The notes beneath the pieces are model-generated. The model searched no databases. It had not been told where the DNA came from and saw only the letters and a list, made by a program, of their open reading frames with translations. Below are positions 5,212-13,931 of a stretch of 23,145 nt of DNA, one piece after another. Within the stretch, counting starts at the first letter, position 1. Every line of letters begins with the position of its first letter. The translations under genes were made by a program, and so were the position numbers. The stretch lies in NCBI GenBank assembly GCA_934502905.1, contig CAKSVK010000041.1, positions 1 to 23,145 on the forward strand, written 5' to 3'. The stretch is from an uncultured Chitinophagaceae bacterium (GTDB lineage Bacteria; Bacteroidota; Bacteroidia; Chitinophagales; Chitinophagaceae).

Positions 5212-7323
5212 ATAGCCCAGCAGTCTTCCATATTATCTAATCCTATAGAGTACCTCAAAGGAGTAGGACCGGTAAAAGGTGATCTGCTGAAAAAGGAATT
5301 GAATATTTTCACCTTTTATGACCTGCTGCAGCATTTTCCCTACCGGCATATTGATAAAACAGCAGTAAAAAAGATAAGAGATATTACGCCTGCAACAGAG
5401 TACATCCAGGTATCCGGAAAGGTTGTATCCTGCGACCTCGTGGGAGAAAAGAGGGGAAAGCGGCTGGTGGCGGAGCTGACAGACGGAACGGGCAGCCTGG
5501 AGCTGGTGTGGTTCCAGGGCATCAGTTGGGTAGAAAAGAATATCAGGGTGGGAGAACATCTTATGGTGTTCGGGAAGGTTTCTTTTTTTATGGGTAATCC
5601 CCAGATCACGCATCCCGAAACAGAAGTGTTTACCGAAGAAAAAAGTGACGGGCGGAAATTTCTGGAACCGGTATACCCCACTACCGAAAAGCTGAAAGTA
5701 AGGGGGCTTAACGGGCGGCAGATCGGTAAGCTGGTGTATACGTTGACAGGACTTTTAACGGAAGAAGATCTTCCTGAAAATATCCCCGACAGCATTTTGT
5801 CCGGCTTTGGGTTTCCTTCCCGTTTCAGGGCATTCATGGATATCCATTTCCCCCCCGATGTTCCATCTTACGAAAATGCGGTGGACCGCCTGAAGTTTGA
5901 AGAGCTCTTTATAGCCCAGATCAGGCTGCGCCTGCTAAAGCTTAACCGTCACCGCTACACGAAAGGTATTGTGTTCGGGCAGGTAGGAACCTGCTTTAAT
6001 ACTTTTTACGAAAAATACCTTCCTTTCCAGCTGACAGGAGCGCAGAAAAGAGTACTGAAAGAGATCCGGCAGGATACCCTGAAAGGTTACCAGATGAACC
6101 GTTTGCTGCAGGGCGATGTGGGCAGCGGTAAAACCATTGTTGCATTGCTGAGCTTGTTGCTGGCCGTGGACAATGGCTACCAGGGCTGCCTGATGGCGCC
6201 CACCGAGATACTGGCACAGCAGCATATGACAGGGCTCCGGGCGCTGCTGAAGGATATGCCTGTGGAGCTGGCGATCCTTACGGGATCAACGAAAAAGGCA
6301 GAGCGTAACAGGATACTGGAAGGTATTGCCGAAGGTACTATCCATATCCTGATAGGCACACATGCTCTGCTGGAAGATCCGGTGCAGTTTAAGGACCTGG
6401 GGCTGGCAATAGTAGATGAGCAACACCGGTTTGGTGTGGCACAGCGGGCGAAGCTGTGGGCAAAGAACGATATTCCCCCGCATGTGCTGGTGATGACGGC
6501 CACCCCCATTCCACGTACCCTTGCCATGACTGCTTACGGCGATCTGGATTACAGCATTATGGATGAGCTGCCGCCGGGCAGGCAGGCCATTACTACGGTG
6601 CACCGGTACGATGATGCAAGATCGCAGGTGATGGATTTTATTAAAGCGGAAATAAAAAAAGGAAGACAGGCATATATTATTTTCCCGCTGATAGAAGAAA
6701 GCTCCAAGCTGGCATATGAAGACCTGATGAAAGGTTACGAGAATGTGAAAGCTTATTTTCCCGGACCGCCGTACTGGATAAGTATGGTGCATGGCAGAAT
6801 GACCGCCGAGCAGAAAGATGTGAATATGCAACGTTTTGTAAACAATGATACTCAGATCATGGTATCCACCACGGTGATTGAGGTAGGGGTAAATGTTCCC
6901 AATGCATCGGTAATGGTGATTGAGAGCGCTGAAAAGTTCGGGTTATCACAATTGCACCAATTGAGGGGAAGGGTAGGAAGAGGCGCTGATAAAAGTTACT
7001 GTATCCTGCTTTCGGGGAAAAAGCTGACAACAGACGCACGGGAGCGGCTGAAGATCATGACGGCGACCACCGATGGCTTTGTGATTGCAGAAAAAGACCT
7101 GGAATTAAGAGGCCCCGGCGATATTGAAGGGACACGGCAGAGCGGAATGCTGAATTTCAGGCTGGCAAGTATAGTGCATGATAAACATATGGTAGATTTA
7201 GCTAAAGAGAAAGCTGAAATATTGTTGAGTGAAGATCCTGATTTAAATACTTCAGTTAACTTGAAGTTAAAAAAATTTTTGATGCAGCAAAAAGGACAAA
7301 CCTTGTGGAGCAAGATATCGTAA
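5212..7323 (+). CDS. recG: ATP-dependent DNA helicase RecG
   Basis: About 703 residues if started at ATA 5212. RecG remodels stalled replication forks and branch-migrates Holliday junctions. An N-terminal wedge/OB-fold region (YIQVSGKVVSCDL onward) precedes the helicase core. Visible helicase motifs are Walker A (LLQGDVGSGKT, about 298-308), DEQH box (VDEQHRFG, about 401-408), TATPIPRTLAM (about 430-440) and motif VI (QLRGRVGRG, about 583-591). The start is odd. The conserved N-terminal block (SNPIEYLKGVGPVKGDLLKKE) is encoded from about 5236, yet there is no ATG, GTG or TTG between the in-frame stop TAA at 5206-5208 and TTG at 5299. I therefore propose ATA 5212, or less likely ATA 5230. The TTG at 5299 would delete the conserved block. 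An unusual initiator or a single-base sequence error both fit. Confidence 0.95.
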   Translation: MAQQSSILSNPIEYLKGVGPVKGDLLKKELNIFTFYDLLQHFPYRHIDKTAVKKIRDITPATEYIQVSGKVVSCDLVGEKRGKRLVAELTDGTGSLELVWFQGISWVEKNIRVGEHLMVFGKVSFFMGNPQITHPETEVFTEEKSDGRKFLEPVYPTTEKLKVRGLNGRQIGKLVYTLTGLLTEEDLPENIPDSILSGFGFPSRFRAFMDIHFPPDVPSYENAVDRLKFEELFIAQIRLRLLKLNRHRYTKGIVFGQVGTCFNTFYEKYLPFQLTGAQKRVLKEIRQDTLKGYQMNRLLQGDVGSGKTIVALLSLLLAVDNGYQGCLMAPTEILAQQHMTGLRALLKDMPVELAILTGSTKKAERNRILEGIAEGTIHILIGTHALLEDPVQFKDLGLAIVDEQHRFGVAQRAKLWAKNDIPPHVLVMTATPIPRTLAMTAYGDLDYSIMDELPPGRQAITTVHRYDDARSQVMDFIKAEIKKGRQAYIIFPLIEESSKLAYEDLMKGYENVKAYFPGPPYWISMVHGRMTAEQKDVNMQRFVNNDTQIMVSTTVIEVGVNVPNASVMVIESAEKFGLSQLHQLRGRVGRGADKSYCILLSGKKLTTDARERLKIMTATTDGFVIAEKDLELRGPGDIEGTRQSGMLNFRLASIVHDKHMVDLAKEKAEILLSEDPDLNTSVNLKLKKFLMQQKGQTLWSKIS

Positions 7324-7379
7324 TATATTATTGAAGGGGTAAATTCGCTGTATATCTGTAGACAAAAAAGTTTTCTCAA

Positions 7380-10300
7380 TTGAAGCAGTTTCGGAGTATA
7401 TTTTGGCTTATTGGTTTTGTATTGTCCGTATTTTGTGTCCGTGCTCAGACTACAATAGAATTTGTGGAAAACAAGGGACAATGGGATCCGTCTGTATTGT
7501 TCAAAGGCGATGTGAATGCAGGCGCCTTTTTTCTTCAAAAGAATGGCTTCACGGTTCTTCAGCATCATAAAGATGACCTTACGGCGCTGCATGATCGTAC
7601 ACACAATCACGGGGCGGATGACCATGATGCCGGGGTGAGCAGGCGGGAAGCTTATCCGCGGCCCGGAAAAGGTGACCCCGAAACTTTTGTTCTTCGTTCG
7701 CATGCTTATAATGTACGCTTCGAAGGCGCCAGTGAAAACAGCTTTATTGAAAAGGAAAAGCCGCTCAGTTCTTACGTGAATTATATTTTAGGGGACGATC
7801 CTTCAAAATGGGGATCGGACTGCAAAATATACCAGGCTGTTACCTACAAAAATGTGTATCCCAATATTGATATCCGCTATTACGCCCAGGATAATACCCT
7901 TAAGTACGATTTTATTGTACATCCCGGGGGCGATGTAAGCAATATTGTAATGAAGTACGACGGAGCCGACAGGATATCGGTAAAAAACAAAGAGCTGATC
8001 ATTCAAACTTCCGTAGGGGATGTAAAAGAGCTTGCTCCTTTTTCTTACCAGCCCGGCTTATCAGGCACAGAAGAAGTTGACTGCCGGTTTGTGGTGGAGG
8101 GTAAAAATACCGTCAGGCTGAAAGTAAAAAACTATGACCGTTCGCGGACGCTTGTAATAGATCCCACGCTGATATTCTCTACTTTCACCGGCAGCGCATC
8201 AGACCAATGGGGATTTACTGCCACCTACGGATCGGATGGCAGTCTTTATTCGGGAGGAATTGCATTCGGGAGTGGCTTTCCTGTCAGCGTCGGCGCTTTT
8301 CAGACCGAATATGGCGGTGGCAGCAGCGTTTTTGATATCAGCATAATGAAATTTAATGCTACCGGAACCAACCGTGTATACGCGACCTACATCGGGGGAT
8401 CCGGCGCCGACCAGCCCCATAGCCTCATGGAGGACAGGCAGGGTAACCTGGTTATTCTGGGAAGAACAAATTCTGTTTTTTATCCGCTGCAACCCTCGGA
8501 TAACCGTTCAGGCTCCAACGGGGGCTGGGATATTGTAGTTACCAAGCTGAACAGTACGGGCACGGGATTGGTAGGTTCTATGCGCATAGGCGGCAAGGGA
8601 GAAGATGGTGTGAATATAAGCGCCGCGAGAGACCGTGACAGGCTGAAGCTGTTTTATGGAGATGATACGAGGAGCGAAGTGATCCTCGATGCCGCAGATA
8701 ATATATACTTTGTAAGCAATACCATGTCTAATGACGATGCCAATGAAGGGTTTCTTACTACAGTGGGGGGCGGGGCTGCCGGTGGGCAGGACGGCGTCCT
8801 GGTAAAGCTGAATCCCGATGCTACATCGGTTATCTTCAGCACCCGTTTTGGCGGATCTAAAAATGACGGGGCCTATGTATTGGCATTGCACCCGCTCAAT
8901 AATGATATTTATGTAGCCGGCGCCACAGAAAGTAGTGATTTCAGGGGCGTGCCTGCCAGCGGCGTGGTATATCCTTCCTACCGGGGAGATCCGATGGATG
9001 GCTTTATCAGCATTTTTGACCCTGCCGGTACGCTCAAACGAACTACTTATATAGGCGCCGCTGATAAGGTGATAGATGCCATATACGGCTTGAAGTTTGA
9101 CGAAAGCGGTTATCCCTATATCACCGGGGTAACAACAGGTAGTTGGCCGGTAACAGCGGGCGTTTATAGCAACGCGAATGGCAAGCAGTTTATCGTAAAG
9201 CTGGAGCCCGACCTTTCAGCTTATGTGTATTCTACTGTTTTTGGAACCAATTCGCCGGTTTATAATATTTCACCGGTTGCTTTTTCTGTGGATAAATGTG
9301 AGAACGTATATGTTGCGGGATGGGGTGGAAGGTTGATACCTAATGCACCCGATCCTTTCGGTACGGCAGGTACCGGCGGGTTACCGCTTAAAGGGTGCAA
9401 CGTGATAACAGGCGGCTGTGTAACAGACGGGAGCGATTTTTACTTTTTTGTGCTGGAAAAGAATGCACAGGATATCCTGTTTGGTGCATATTACGGTTAT
9501 TATTCTCCTAACCGCACGGGGCTTGCCGACCATGTAGATGGGGGCACAAGCCGTTTTGATGCCAATGGTATTATCTATCAATCCATTTGTGCGGCATGTG
9601 GCATTGGTCCGTTTCCCAGTCATCCTTTTCCCACAACCCCCGGGGTGTGGAGATCTAAATCGGGTAACCCCAACGGCTGTAACCTGGCTGCGGTCAAGAT
9701 ACAAATGGATTTTACAGGTGTAAACAATGGCATTCGTCCCACCATAGATGGTATTCCCTACAGAACCTATGGTTGTGCTCCGCTGACCGTAGACTTCCTG
9801 GATACGTTACAGAAAGGGAAGCAGTATATCTGGGATTTTGGCGATGGTACAAGCGAAACAACCACCACTGCAGGCATCAGTCATTTGTATCCAAACCTGG
9901 GAACATACAATGTCAGGCTGATAACAGTCGATTCGAGCAGGTGTATCATGGCAGACACTGCCTACACTACGATTTCAGTGCGACAGGACAGGGCGCCTGT
10001 AGATATGAATATAGAAAAGCTGCTTCCATGCACTGATTTAAAATACCAGTTCCATAATCTGTCTACGGCGCCGGCAGGAAAGCCGTTTACCGACACCTCT
10101 TTCCAGTGGGATTTTGGAGATGGTACGCCGCCGCTTGTTACCGGATCCACGTCTCCCACGCACAGCTATAGCGCACCAGGCACTTATATTGTTACGCTTA
10201 CGCTCAGGGATACCAGCTACTGTAATGGTCCGGAAACCATTACGGATACATTGCGGGTAGCGGTAAATGTAAAAGCGCAGTTTGAGACCGATCCTACCGG

Positions 10301-11024
10301 ATGCGCGCCGCATACGGCCTTTTTCAGGAACACTACGGAAGCCGGCAGGACCTTCTTCTGGGATTTTGGAGACGGAACCACCTCTACCGACTTCGCACCG
10401 ACGCATGAATATCCGCAGGCGGGCACCTATACCATCAGAATGATTGCCAGGGATCCCGGCACCTGTAACCTGGTAGATTCCACGCGGTTTACCATCACGG
10501 TGTCGAACCGGCCTACAGCCGGGTTTACGTATAGCCCGGTAACGCCGCAGGAAAATACCCCTACCACTTTTACCAATACTTCCATGGGAGCGGTGACCTA
10601 TTCCTGGCATTTTGGTGACGGCGATACCTCCAACCTGGTAAACCCGGTTCATCAGTACAACCGTACCGCTGATTTTAATGTCTGCCTGCTGGCTTTTAAT
10701 GAATACGGCTGCGTCGACACGGCCTGTGCGCCGGTTTCTGCACTTGTTTCGCCGCTGATAGCAGTGCCTTCCGCCTTTACGCCGAATGGGGACGGCGTGA
10801 ATGATCTTGTATACGTCAGGGGGTATGCCATCGATAAAATGACGTTTAAAATATACAACCGTTGGGGACAGGTAGTATTTCAGTCCGCCAGCCAAAGTGT
10901 TGGATGGGATGGTAAATACAAGGGCGTATTACAGCCGATGGATACCTATGCATACACCCTGGAAGTGCAATTTACGGACGGAACGAGGGGTCGTAAAAAA
11001 GGAGATATAACATTGTTAAGATAG
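7380..11024 (+). CDS. Secreted PKD-repeat protein with T9SS type B (gliding-motility) C-terminal domain
   Basis: 1214 residues from TTG 7380, the only start codon after the in-frame stop TAG at 7359-7361. A signal peptide occupies residues 1-22 (hydrophobic IFWLIGFVLSVFC, cleavage near VRA-QTT). Residues about 24-260 match the DUF7948-type domain found before propeller repeats in such proteins (EFVENKGQWDPSVLF). Residues about 260-660 hold SBBP-like beta-propeller repeats (YATYIGGSGADQ, IFSTRFGGSKNDG, VYSTVFGTN). Four PKD domains follow, with FGDG cores near residues 820, 912, 994 and 1077. The C terminus (about 1129-1214: VPSAFTPNGDGVNDL, IYNRWGQVVFQS) is the gliding-motility-associated type B T9SS sorting domain. 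The protein should be exported by Sec, then by T9SS, to the cell surface or medium. A PorP/SprF gene follows after 51 nt. Confidence 0.93.
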   Translation: MKQFRSIFWLIGFVLSVFCVRAQTTIEFVENKGQWDPSVLFKGDVNAGAFFLQKNGFTVLQHHKDDLTALHDRTHNHGADDHDAGVSRREAYPRPGKGDPETFVLRSHAYNVRFEGASENSFIEKEKPLSSYVNYILGDDPSKWGSDCKIYQAVTYKNVYPNIDIRYYAQDNTLKYDFIVHPGGDVSNIVMKYDGADRISVKNKELIIQTSVGDVKELAPFSYQPGLSGTEEVDCRFVVEGKNTVRLKVKNYDRSRTLVIDPTLIFSTFTGSASDQWGFTATYGSDGSLYSGGIAFGSGFPVSVGAFQTEYGGGSSVFDISIMKFNATGTNRVYATYIGGSGADQPHSLMEDRQGNLVILGRTNSVFYPLQPSDNRSGSNGGWDIVVTKLNSTGTGLVGSMRIGGKGEDGVNISAARDRDRLKLFYGDDTRSEVILDAADNIYFVSNTMSNDDANEGFLTTVGGGAAGGQDGVLVKLNPDATSVIFSTRFGGSKNDGAYVLALHPLNNDIYVAGATESSDFRGVPASGVVYPSYRGDPMDGFISIFDPAGTLKRTTYIGAADKVIDAIYGLKFDESGYPYITGVTTGSWPVTAGVYSNANGKQFIVKLEPDLSAYVYSTVFGTNSPVYNISPVAFSVDKCENVYVAGWGGRLIPNAPDPFGTAGTGGLPLKGCNVITGGCVTDGSDFYFFVLEKNAQDILFGAYYGYYSPNRTGLADHVDGGTSRFDANGIIYQSICAACGIGPFPSHPFPTTPGVWRSKSGNPNGCNLAAVKIQMDFTGVNNGIRPTIDGIPYRTYGCAPLTVDFLDTLQKGKQYIWDFGDGTSETTTTAGISHLYPNLGTYNVRLITVDSSRCIMADTAYTTISVRQDRAPVDMNIEKLLPCTDLKYQFHNLSTAPAGKPFTDTSFQWDFGDGTPPLVTGSTSPTHSYSAPGTYIVTLTLRDTSYCNGPETITDTLRVAVNVKAQFETDPTGCAPHTAFFRNTTEAGRTFFWDFGDGTTSTDFAPTHEYPQAGTYTIRMIARDPGTCNLVDSTRFTITVSNRPTAGFTYSPVTPQENTPTTFTNTSMGAVTYSWHFGDGDTSNLVNPVHQYNRTADFNVCLLAFNEYGCVDTACAPVSALVSPLIAVPSAFTPNGDGVNDLVYVRGYAIDKMTFKIYNRWGQVVFQSASQSVGWDGKYKGVLQPMDTYAYTLEVQFTDGTRGRKKGDITLLR

Positions 11025-11075
11025 GCCGGATTAGTATCTTTAAAAAGACTGACTGCTGAATATAAAACGAAAGAA

Positions 11076-12140
11076 ATGAGAGGGATTTTCTTTAATACGG
11101 GTGAACGGATGCGGAGATATGCCGGCAGGCATATTTCCTGGGCATTGCTTTTGTTGCTGTCGTCGCAGTTGTGTGCGCAGGACCTGCATTTTTCACAGTT
11201 TTTCAATTCACCCCTCAGCACTAACCCTGCCAATACCGGTTTTTTACCCGAGCACGATTATCGCCTGGGCGCCAACTACCGGCAGCAATGGGCCAGTATA
11301 CCAGCTCAGTTCAGAACGATGAGTATTTTCGGGGATGCCCAGGTGCTGCGTGATTATTTTGAAACAGGATGGGTAGGCGTAGGCGGTTTGATCATGAGGG
11401 ATGTTGCCGGAAGCGGTAACCTTACTTCTACCAAAGTATACGGGTCCGCAGCCTATCACCAGATGCTGGGGAATACGGGACTTTTGTCTGCCGGGTTCAA
11501 TATCGGCTGGGCGAATAAAAGAGTGGACATCACCAAGTTTACATTCGACAGTCAGTGGAACGGCACTTTTTTCGATGTGGGCGTGCCCAGCGGAGAAAAT
11601 TTTTCAGCCACCAACATCAATTATCTCGATGTGCAGGTAGGGCTAAACTATGCCTGGTTCCCTACCGATGATATTTACCTTCATGGCGGGGCTTCTGTTC
11701 ATCATGTCAATGCACCGAAAGAAAGCTTTTTCAACACGCCCGGTTATGATAATACGGTTGCAAGAAGGTATATTGCTTTTGCTGATGCAATGCTCAAAGT
11801 GAATGACAGGGTAATTGTAAGCCCCGGCGCTTATTTCACTACACAGGCCAAAGCAAAGGAGCTTACGCTGGGGCTGCATGGCAATTACAACCTGTCAGGC
11901 GACGGGCAAACACAACTGATCGGCGGATTATATTACCGGGGAGGAGATGCGCTGATACCCATGCTTGGCTTTCAATGGAACTCCGTAAGGCTGATGTTTT
12001 CGTATGATGCCACCGCATCTGCTTTGAGCAATTACAATAATATCCGGGGCGCTTCCGAGTTTGCCCTGTTATACCAGAATTATTATAACCAGACAAACCA
12101 GAATATGCGGCAAATGCAATGTCCTGTACCAAGGTTCTAA
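11076..12140 (+). CDS. PorP/SprF family type IX secretion outer-membrane protein
   Basis: 354 residues, ATG 11076. ATG 11109 (MRRYAGRH) is an alternative start and gives a more typical signal peptide. Cleavage is predicted after CAQ in LLLLLSSQLCAQ-DLHFSQF. The mature start DLHFSQFFNSPLSTNPANTG is the family hallmark (xxxFSQFxxNPLxxNPAxxG). The rest alternates aromatic and polar beta-strand-like segments and ends in Phe, consistent with an outer-membrane beta-barrel of the PorP/SprF type. In Flavobacterium, SprF is needed for surface delivery of SprB, and proteins with type B C-terminal domains are typically encoded beside such a partner. Here it lies 51 nt after exactly such a cargo gene, so it is probably its dedicated export or anchoring partner. 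Confidence 0.93.
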   Translation: MRGIFFNTGERMRRYAGRHISWALLLLLSSQLCAQDLHFSQFFNSPLSTNPANTGFLPEHDYRLGANYRQQWASIPAQFRTMSIFGDAQVLRDYFETGWVGVGGLIMRDVAGSGNLTSTKVYGSAAYHQMLGNTGLLSAGFNIGWANKRVDITKFTFDSQWNGTFFDVGVPSGENFSATNINYLDVQVGLNYAWFPTDDIYLHGGASVHHVNAPKESFFNTPGYDNTVARRYIAFADAMLKVNDRVIVSPGAYFTTQAKAKELTLGLHGNYNLSGDGQTQLIGGLYYRGGDALIPMLGFQWNSVRLMFSYDATASALSNYNNIRGASEFALLYQNYYNQTNQNMRQMQCPVPRF

Positions 12141-12190
12141 ATTTCATACATCCCTGAATAACCAATTCAACTCTTATTCAATTTTTAAAG

Positions 12191-13114
12191 ATGAGAAAGA
12201 TATTGGTCTTTATCCTGGTTACCGTATCATTGAGCGCATCCGCGCAGTACATAACATTGGATACTACCCTGGTCAGTAATATCAAAGCCAGGATTACTTA
12301 CAAGCCGGGGCAGGATTCCATGGCTGCCTTTTTTGTCATCCACGGTATTGGCGCTGTAGGAACTGATACATCGAAAATTGCCTTGTTTGGTCCCCATTTC
12401 TGGTTGAGGAACAGCTCCTGGGACGGCAGTGTAACACTTGGGAACGAGGTACACTATCCTGTTTACATCACCCTGCTGTTACCTGCTAAATGGGTGCGGC
12501 CGAAATTTTTAAAACCGGCCATAAATGCGCTCCTTGCCAGGTTTCCGCAGATAAGAAGATATGCCAGGCATGCAATGGGAGTGAGTATGGGAAGCTGGGA
12601 ATGGGATATGTATTGCACTTACCAGCCCACGCCTGATGACTATTCCTATTTTACAACCTTTCAGTCTATCGTCAGTATACAGGGGGTAGGCGCCGCAAGA
12701 AATAATCCCGATGCTACGCTTCCTGTGCCTCAGCGTTATGGGCATTGGGTAGCTCATTCGAGAAAGAAAACAGGATACGGAAGCTACCTGGGATTTGAAC
12801 AGGTAAACGACGGCAGGAATGTATGGGAACGAACAACCAATATCAATGACTCTTTTCCCGGAGCTGCACACCTTATCTGGACAAATTTTTGCGAAGATGG
12901 TAACTGCGGAAAGCATCATTCTTTCAACCGGTACTATGATCCCTCAGAAAACAACTGGACGGCGAAAAACCTGCTTTTGGTAAATTCAAAAACGGTAAAC
13001 AAAGTGAATTATCCTACCCAGTGGCTTGCCGGTGATCAGAATATTTACCAATGGGCCCTGCGCCAGGGAGATACTACCGTGAGTAAGCAGGTGCCGGTGC
13101 GAAAAAAACGGTAA
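12191..13114 (+). CDS. Secreted alpha/beta-hydrolase-like protein, specificity unknown
   Basis: 307 residues, ATG 12191, TAA 13112-13114. A clear signal peptide (residues 1-19, ending SASAQ) directs it to the periplasm or beyond. An oxyanion-type HGIGAVG motif lies at residues 51-57. A nucleophile elbow GVSMGSW (130-136, Ser132 within GxSxG) is followed by a helix. A histidine cluster GKHHSF (240-245) sits where the catalytic His of an esterase would be expected. The order HG, GxSxG, His fits the alpha/beta-hydrolase fold. The catalytic acid is not obvious. I do not recognise a characterised family. A secreted esterase, peptidase or depolymerase is an inference from the fold only. It sits 50 nt after the PorP/SprF gene and ends just before a probable terminator. 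Confidence 0.7.
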   Translation: MRKILVFILVTVSLSASAQYITLDTTLVSNIKARITYKPGQDSMAAFFVIHGIGAVGTDTSKIALFGPHFWLRNSSWDGSVTLGNEVHYPVYITLLLPAKWVRPKFLKPAINALLARFPQIRRYARHAMGVSMGSWEWDMYCTYQPTPDDYSYFTTFQSIVSIQGVGAARNNPDATLPVPQRYGHWVAHSRKKTGYGSYLGFEQVNDGRNVWERTTNINDSFPGAAHLIWTNFCEDGNCGKHHSFNRYYDPSENNWTAKNLLLVNSKTVNKVNYPTQWLAGDQNIYQWALRQGDTTVSKQVPVRKKR

Positions 13115-13121
13115 GCCACCA

Positions 13122-13152
13122 TCCGGTTTTTTGTCGCCGGACTCTTTTTTTA
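13122..13152 (+). terminator. Probable rho-independent terminator after the hydrolase gene
   Basis: Arms TCCGG (13122-13126) and CCGGA (13137-13141) flank a 10-nt T-rich loop and are followed by CTCTTTTTTT. The stem is short (5 bp) but GC-rich and the T tract is good. It begins 8 nt after the stop codon. Confidence 0.5.
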
Positions 13153-13289
13153 TACGTCAGTAACCAATTAGTTATCAATATAAACCGGCGTTACAAAAAT
13201 GTTAATGCTTTTCAATTAAAAAAACTGGCATCTTTTTTTCATTGTATGGGGTAACCATTTGAGCAAATAACCAATTAAAACATTGAACA

Positions 13290-13859
13290 ATGAAAAAATT
13301 ATTGATACCAGCTTTAGCGATCGCAGTTTTAGCATCTTGCGGCGAATCGCAGGTGAAGACAGAGTCTGAACCGGTTACTACAACACCTGATGCGGTGGTA
13401 GTGGAAGAAACCTATAATGTAACTGATGGCGACGTTACTTTTAAAGAAGGTAAAGTAGTGGTATATAAAGACGGGAACTGGACTGTTGCAGAAAAAGACA
13501 TCACACTGGATGACGGAACGGTTGTTTCCATAACAGGTGATGTAAAATCTGCTGATGGTAAGGTCGTTACACTGAAAGAAGGAGAAACCGTAAATAAAGT
13601 AGGTAAGTTTTTTGACAAAACCGGCAAGGCTATCTCAAATGCCTGGGATGCAACAAAAGAAGGTGTAAAAGATGCCGCTGATGCCGTAAAAGAAAAGGCT
13701 GAACAGGTAGGAGATGCTACCAGGGAAAAGGCGGAAAAAGCCGGGGACGCTATTAAAGAGGGCGCTAAAGAAACAAAAGAAGCGGTAAAGGAAGGAACAG
13801 AAAAAGCTAAAGAAAAAGCAAAAGAGATCGGTAACGATCTTAAGAAGAAATCAGAATAA
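13290..13859 (+). CDS. Lipoprotein with DUF6799-like domain and LEA-like 11-residue repeats
   Basis: 189 residues, ATG 13290, TAA 13857-13859. The signal peptide ends in a lipobox (VLASC, Cys17), so the protein is lipid-anchored. Residues about 43-103 form a beta-rich region resembling DUF6799 (GKVVVYKDGNWTVAEKD, ITLDDGTVVSITG, GKVVTLKEGETV). Residues 121-186 are six consecutive 11-residue units such as ATKEGVKDAAD, AVKEKAEQVGD and ATREKAEKAGD. They are rich in Ala, Lys, Glu and Asp with no Pro, as in group 3 late-embryogenesis-abundant (LEA) and YtxH-type proteins. A stress-protective or envelope-stabilising role is inferred from the repeat type and is unproven. It stands alone between two terminators, so it is probably monocistronic. 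The 175-nt leader region shows no clean consensus promoter. Confidence 0.85.
   Translation: MKKLLIPALAIAVLASCGESQVKTESEPVTTTPDAVVVEETYNVTDGDVTFKEGKVVVYKDGNWTVAEKDITLDDGTVVSITGDVKSADGKVVTLKEGETVNKVGKFFDKTGKAISNAWDATKEGVKDAADAVKEKAEQVGDATREKAEKAGDAIKEGAKETKEAVKEGTEKAKEKAKEIGNDLKKKSE
13650..13847 (+). repeat. Six tandem 33-nt units encoding 11-residue LEA-like repeats
   Basis: Residues 121-186 of the lipoprotein fall into six units of exactly 11 residues with hydrophobic or small residues at positions 1, 2, 6 and 9 and charged residues elsewhere. The DNA units are clearly diverged, so this is an old protein-level repeat and not a recent microsatellite. Confidence 0.75.
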
Positions 13860-13890
13860 TCTTTCTTTCGTTATATTGGAATTGGGAATA

Positions 13891-13920
13891 AATAGGGCGG
13901 CTTTTTGCCGCCTTATTTTT
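13891..13920. terminator. Terminator hairpin between convergent genes
   Basis: Arms AATAGGGCGGC (13891-13901) and GCCGCCTTATT (13907-13917) pair over 11 bp with one G.T, around a TTTTT loop. On the plus strand the stem runs into ATTTTTG, a good terminator for the lipoprotein gene. On the minus strand it lies 12 nt after the glycosidase stop with a weaker T-rich tail, so it may serve both. Confidence 0.8.
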
Positions 13921-13931
13921 GTTATATAGTC

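Noticed and set aside
5156..5215. 19-codon frame starting at the ATGA overlap with the phosphatase stop
   Set aside because: A candidate -7 box lies inside it and the peptide has no recognisable feature. It is kept only as a possible reinitiation route in the RecG finding.
6286..6831. 181-residue minus-strand open frame
   Set aside because: Antisense to the RecG helicase core, whose motifs are intact.
6996..7703. 235-residue minus-strand open frame spanning the recG-cargo junction
   Set aside because: Antisense to two well-supported genes; composition is not protein-like.
10038..10895. 285-residue minus-strand open frame
   Set aside because: Antisense shadow of the PKD domains and C-terminal domain of the T9SS cargo; rich in Arg and Gly with no motif.
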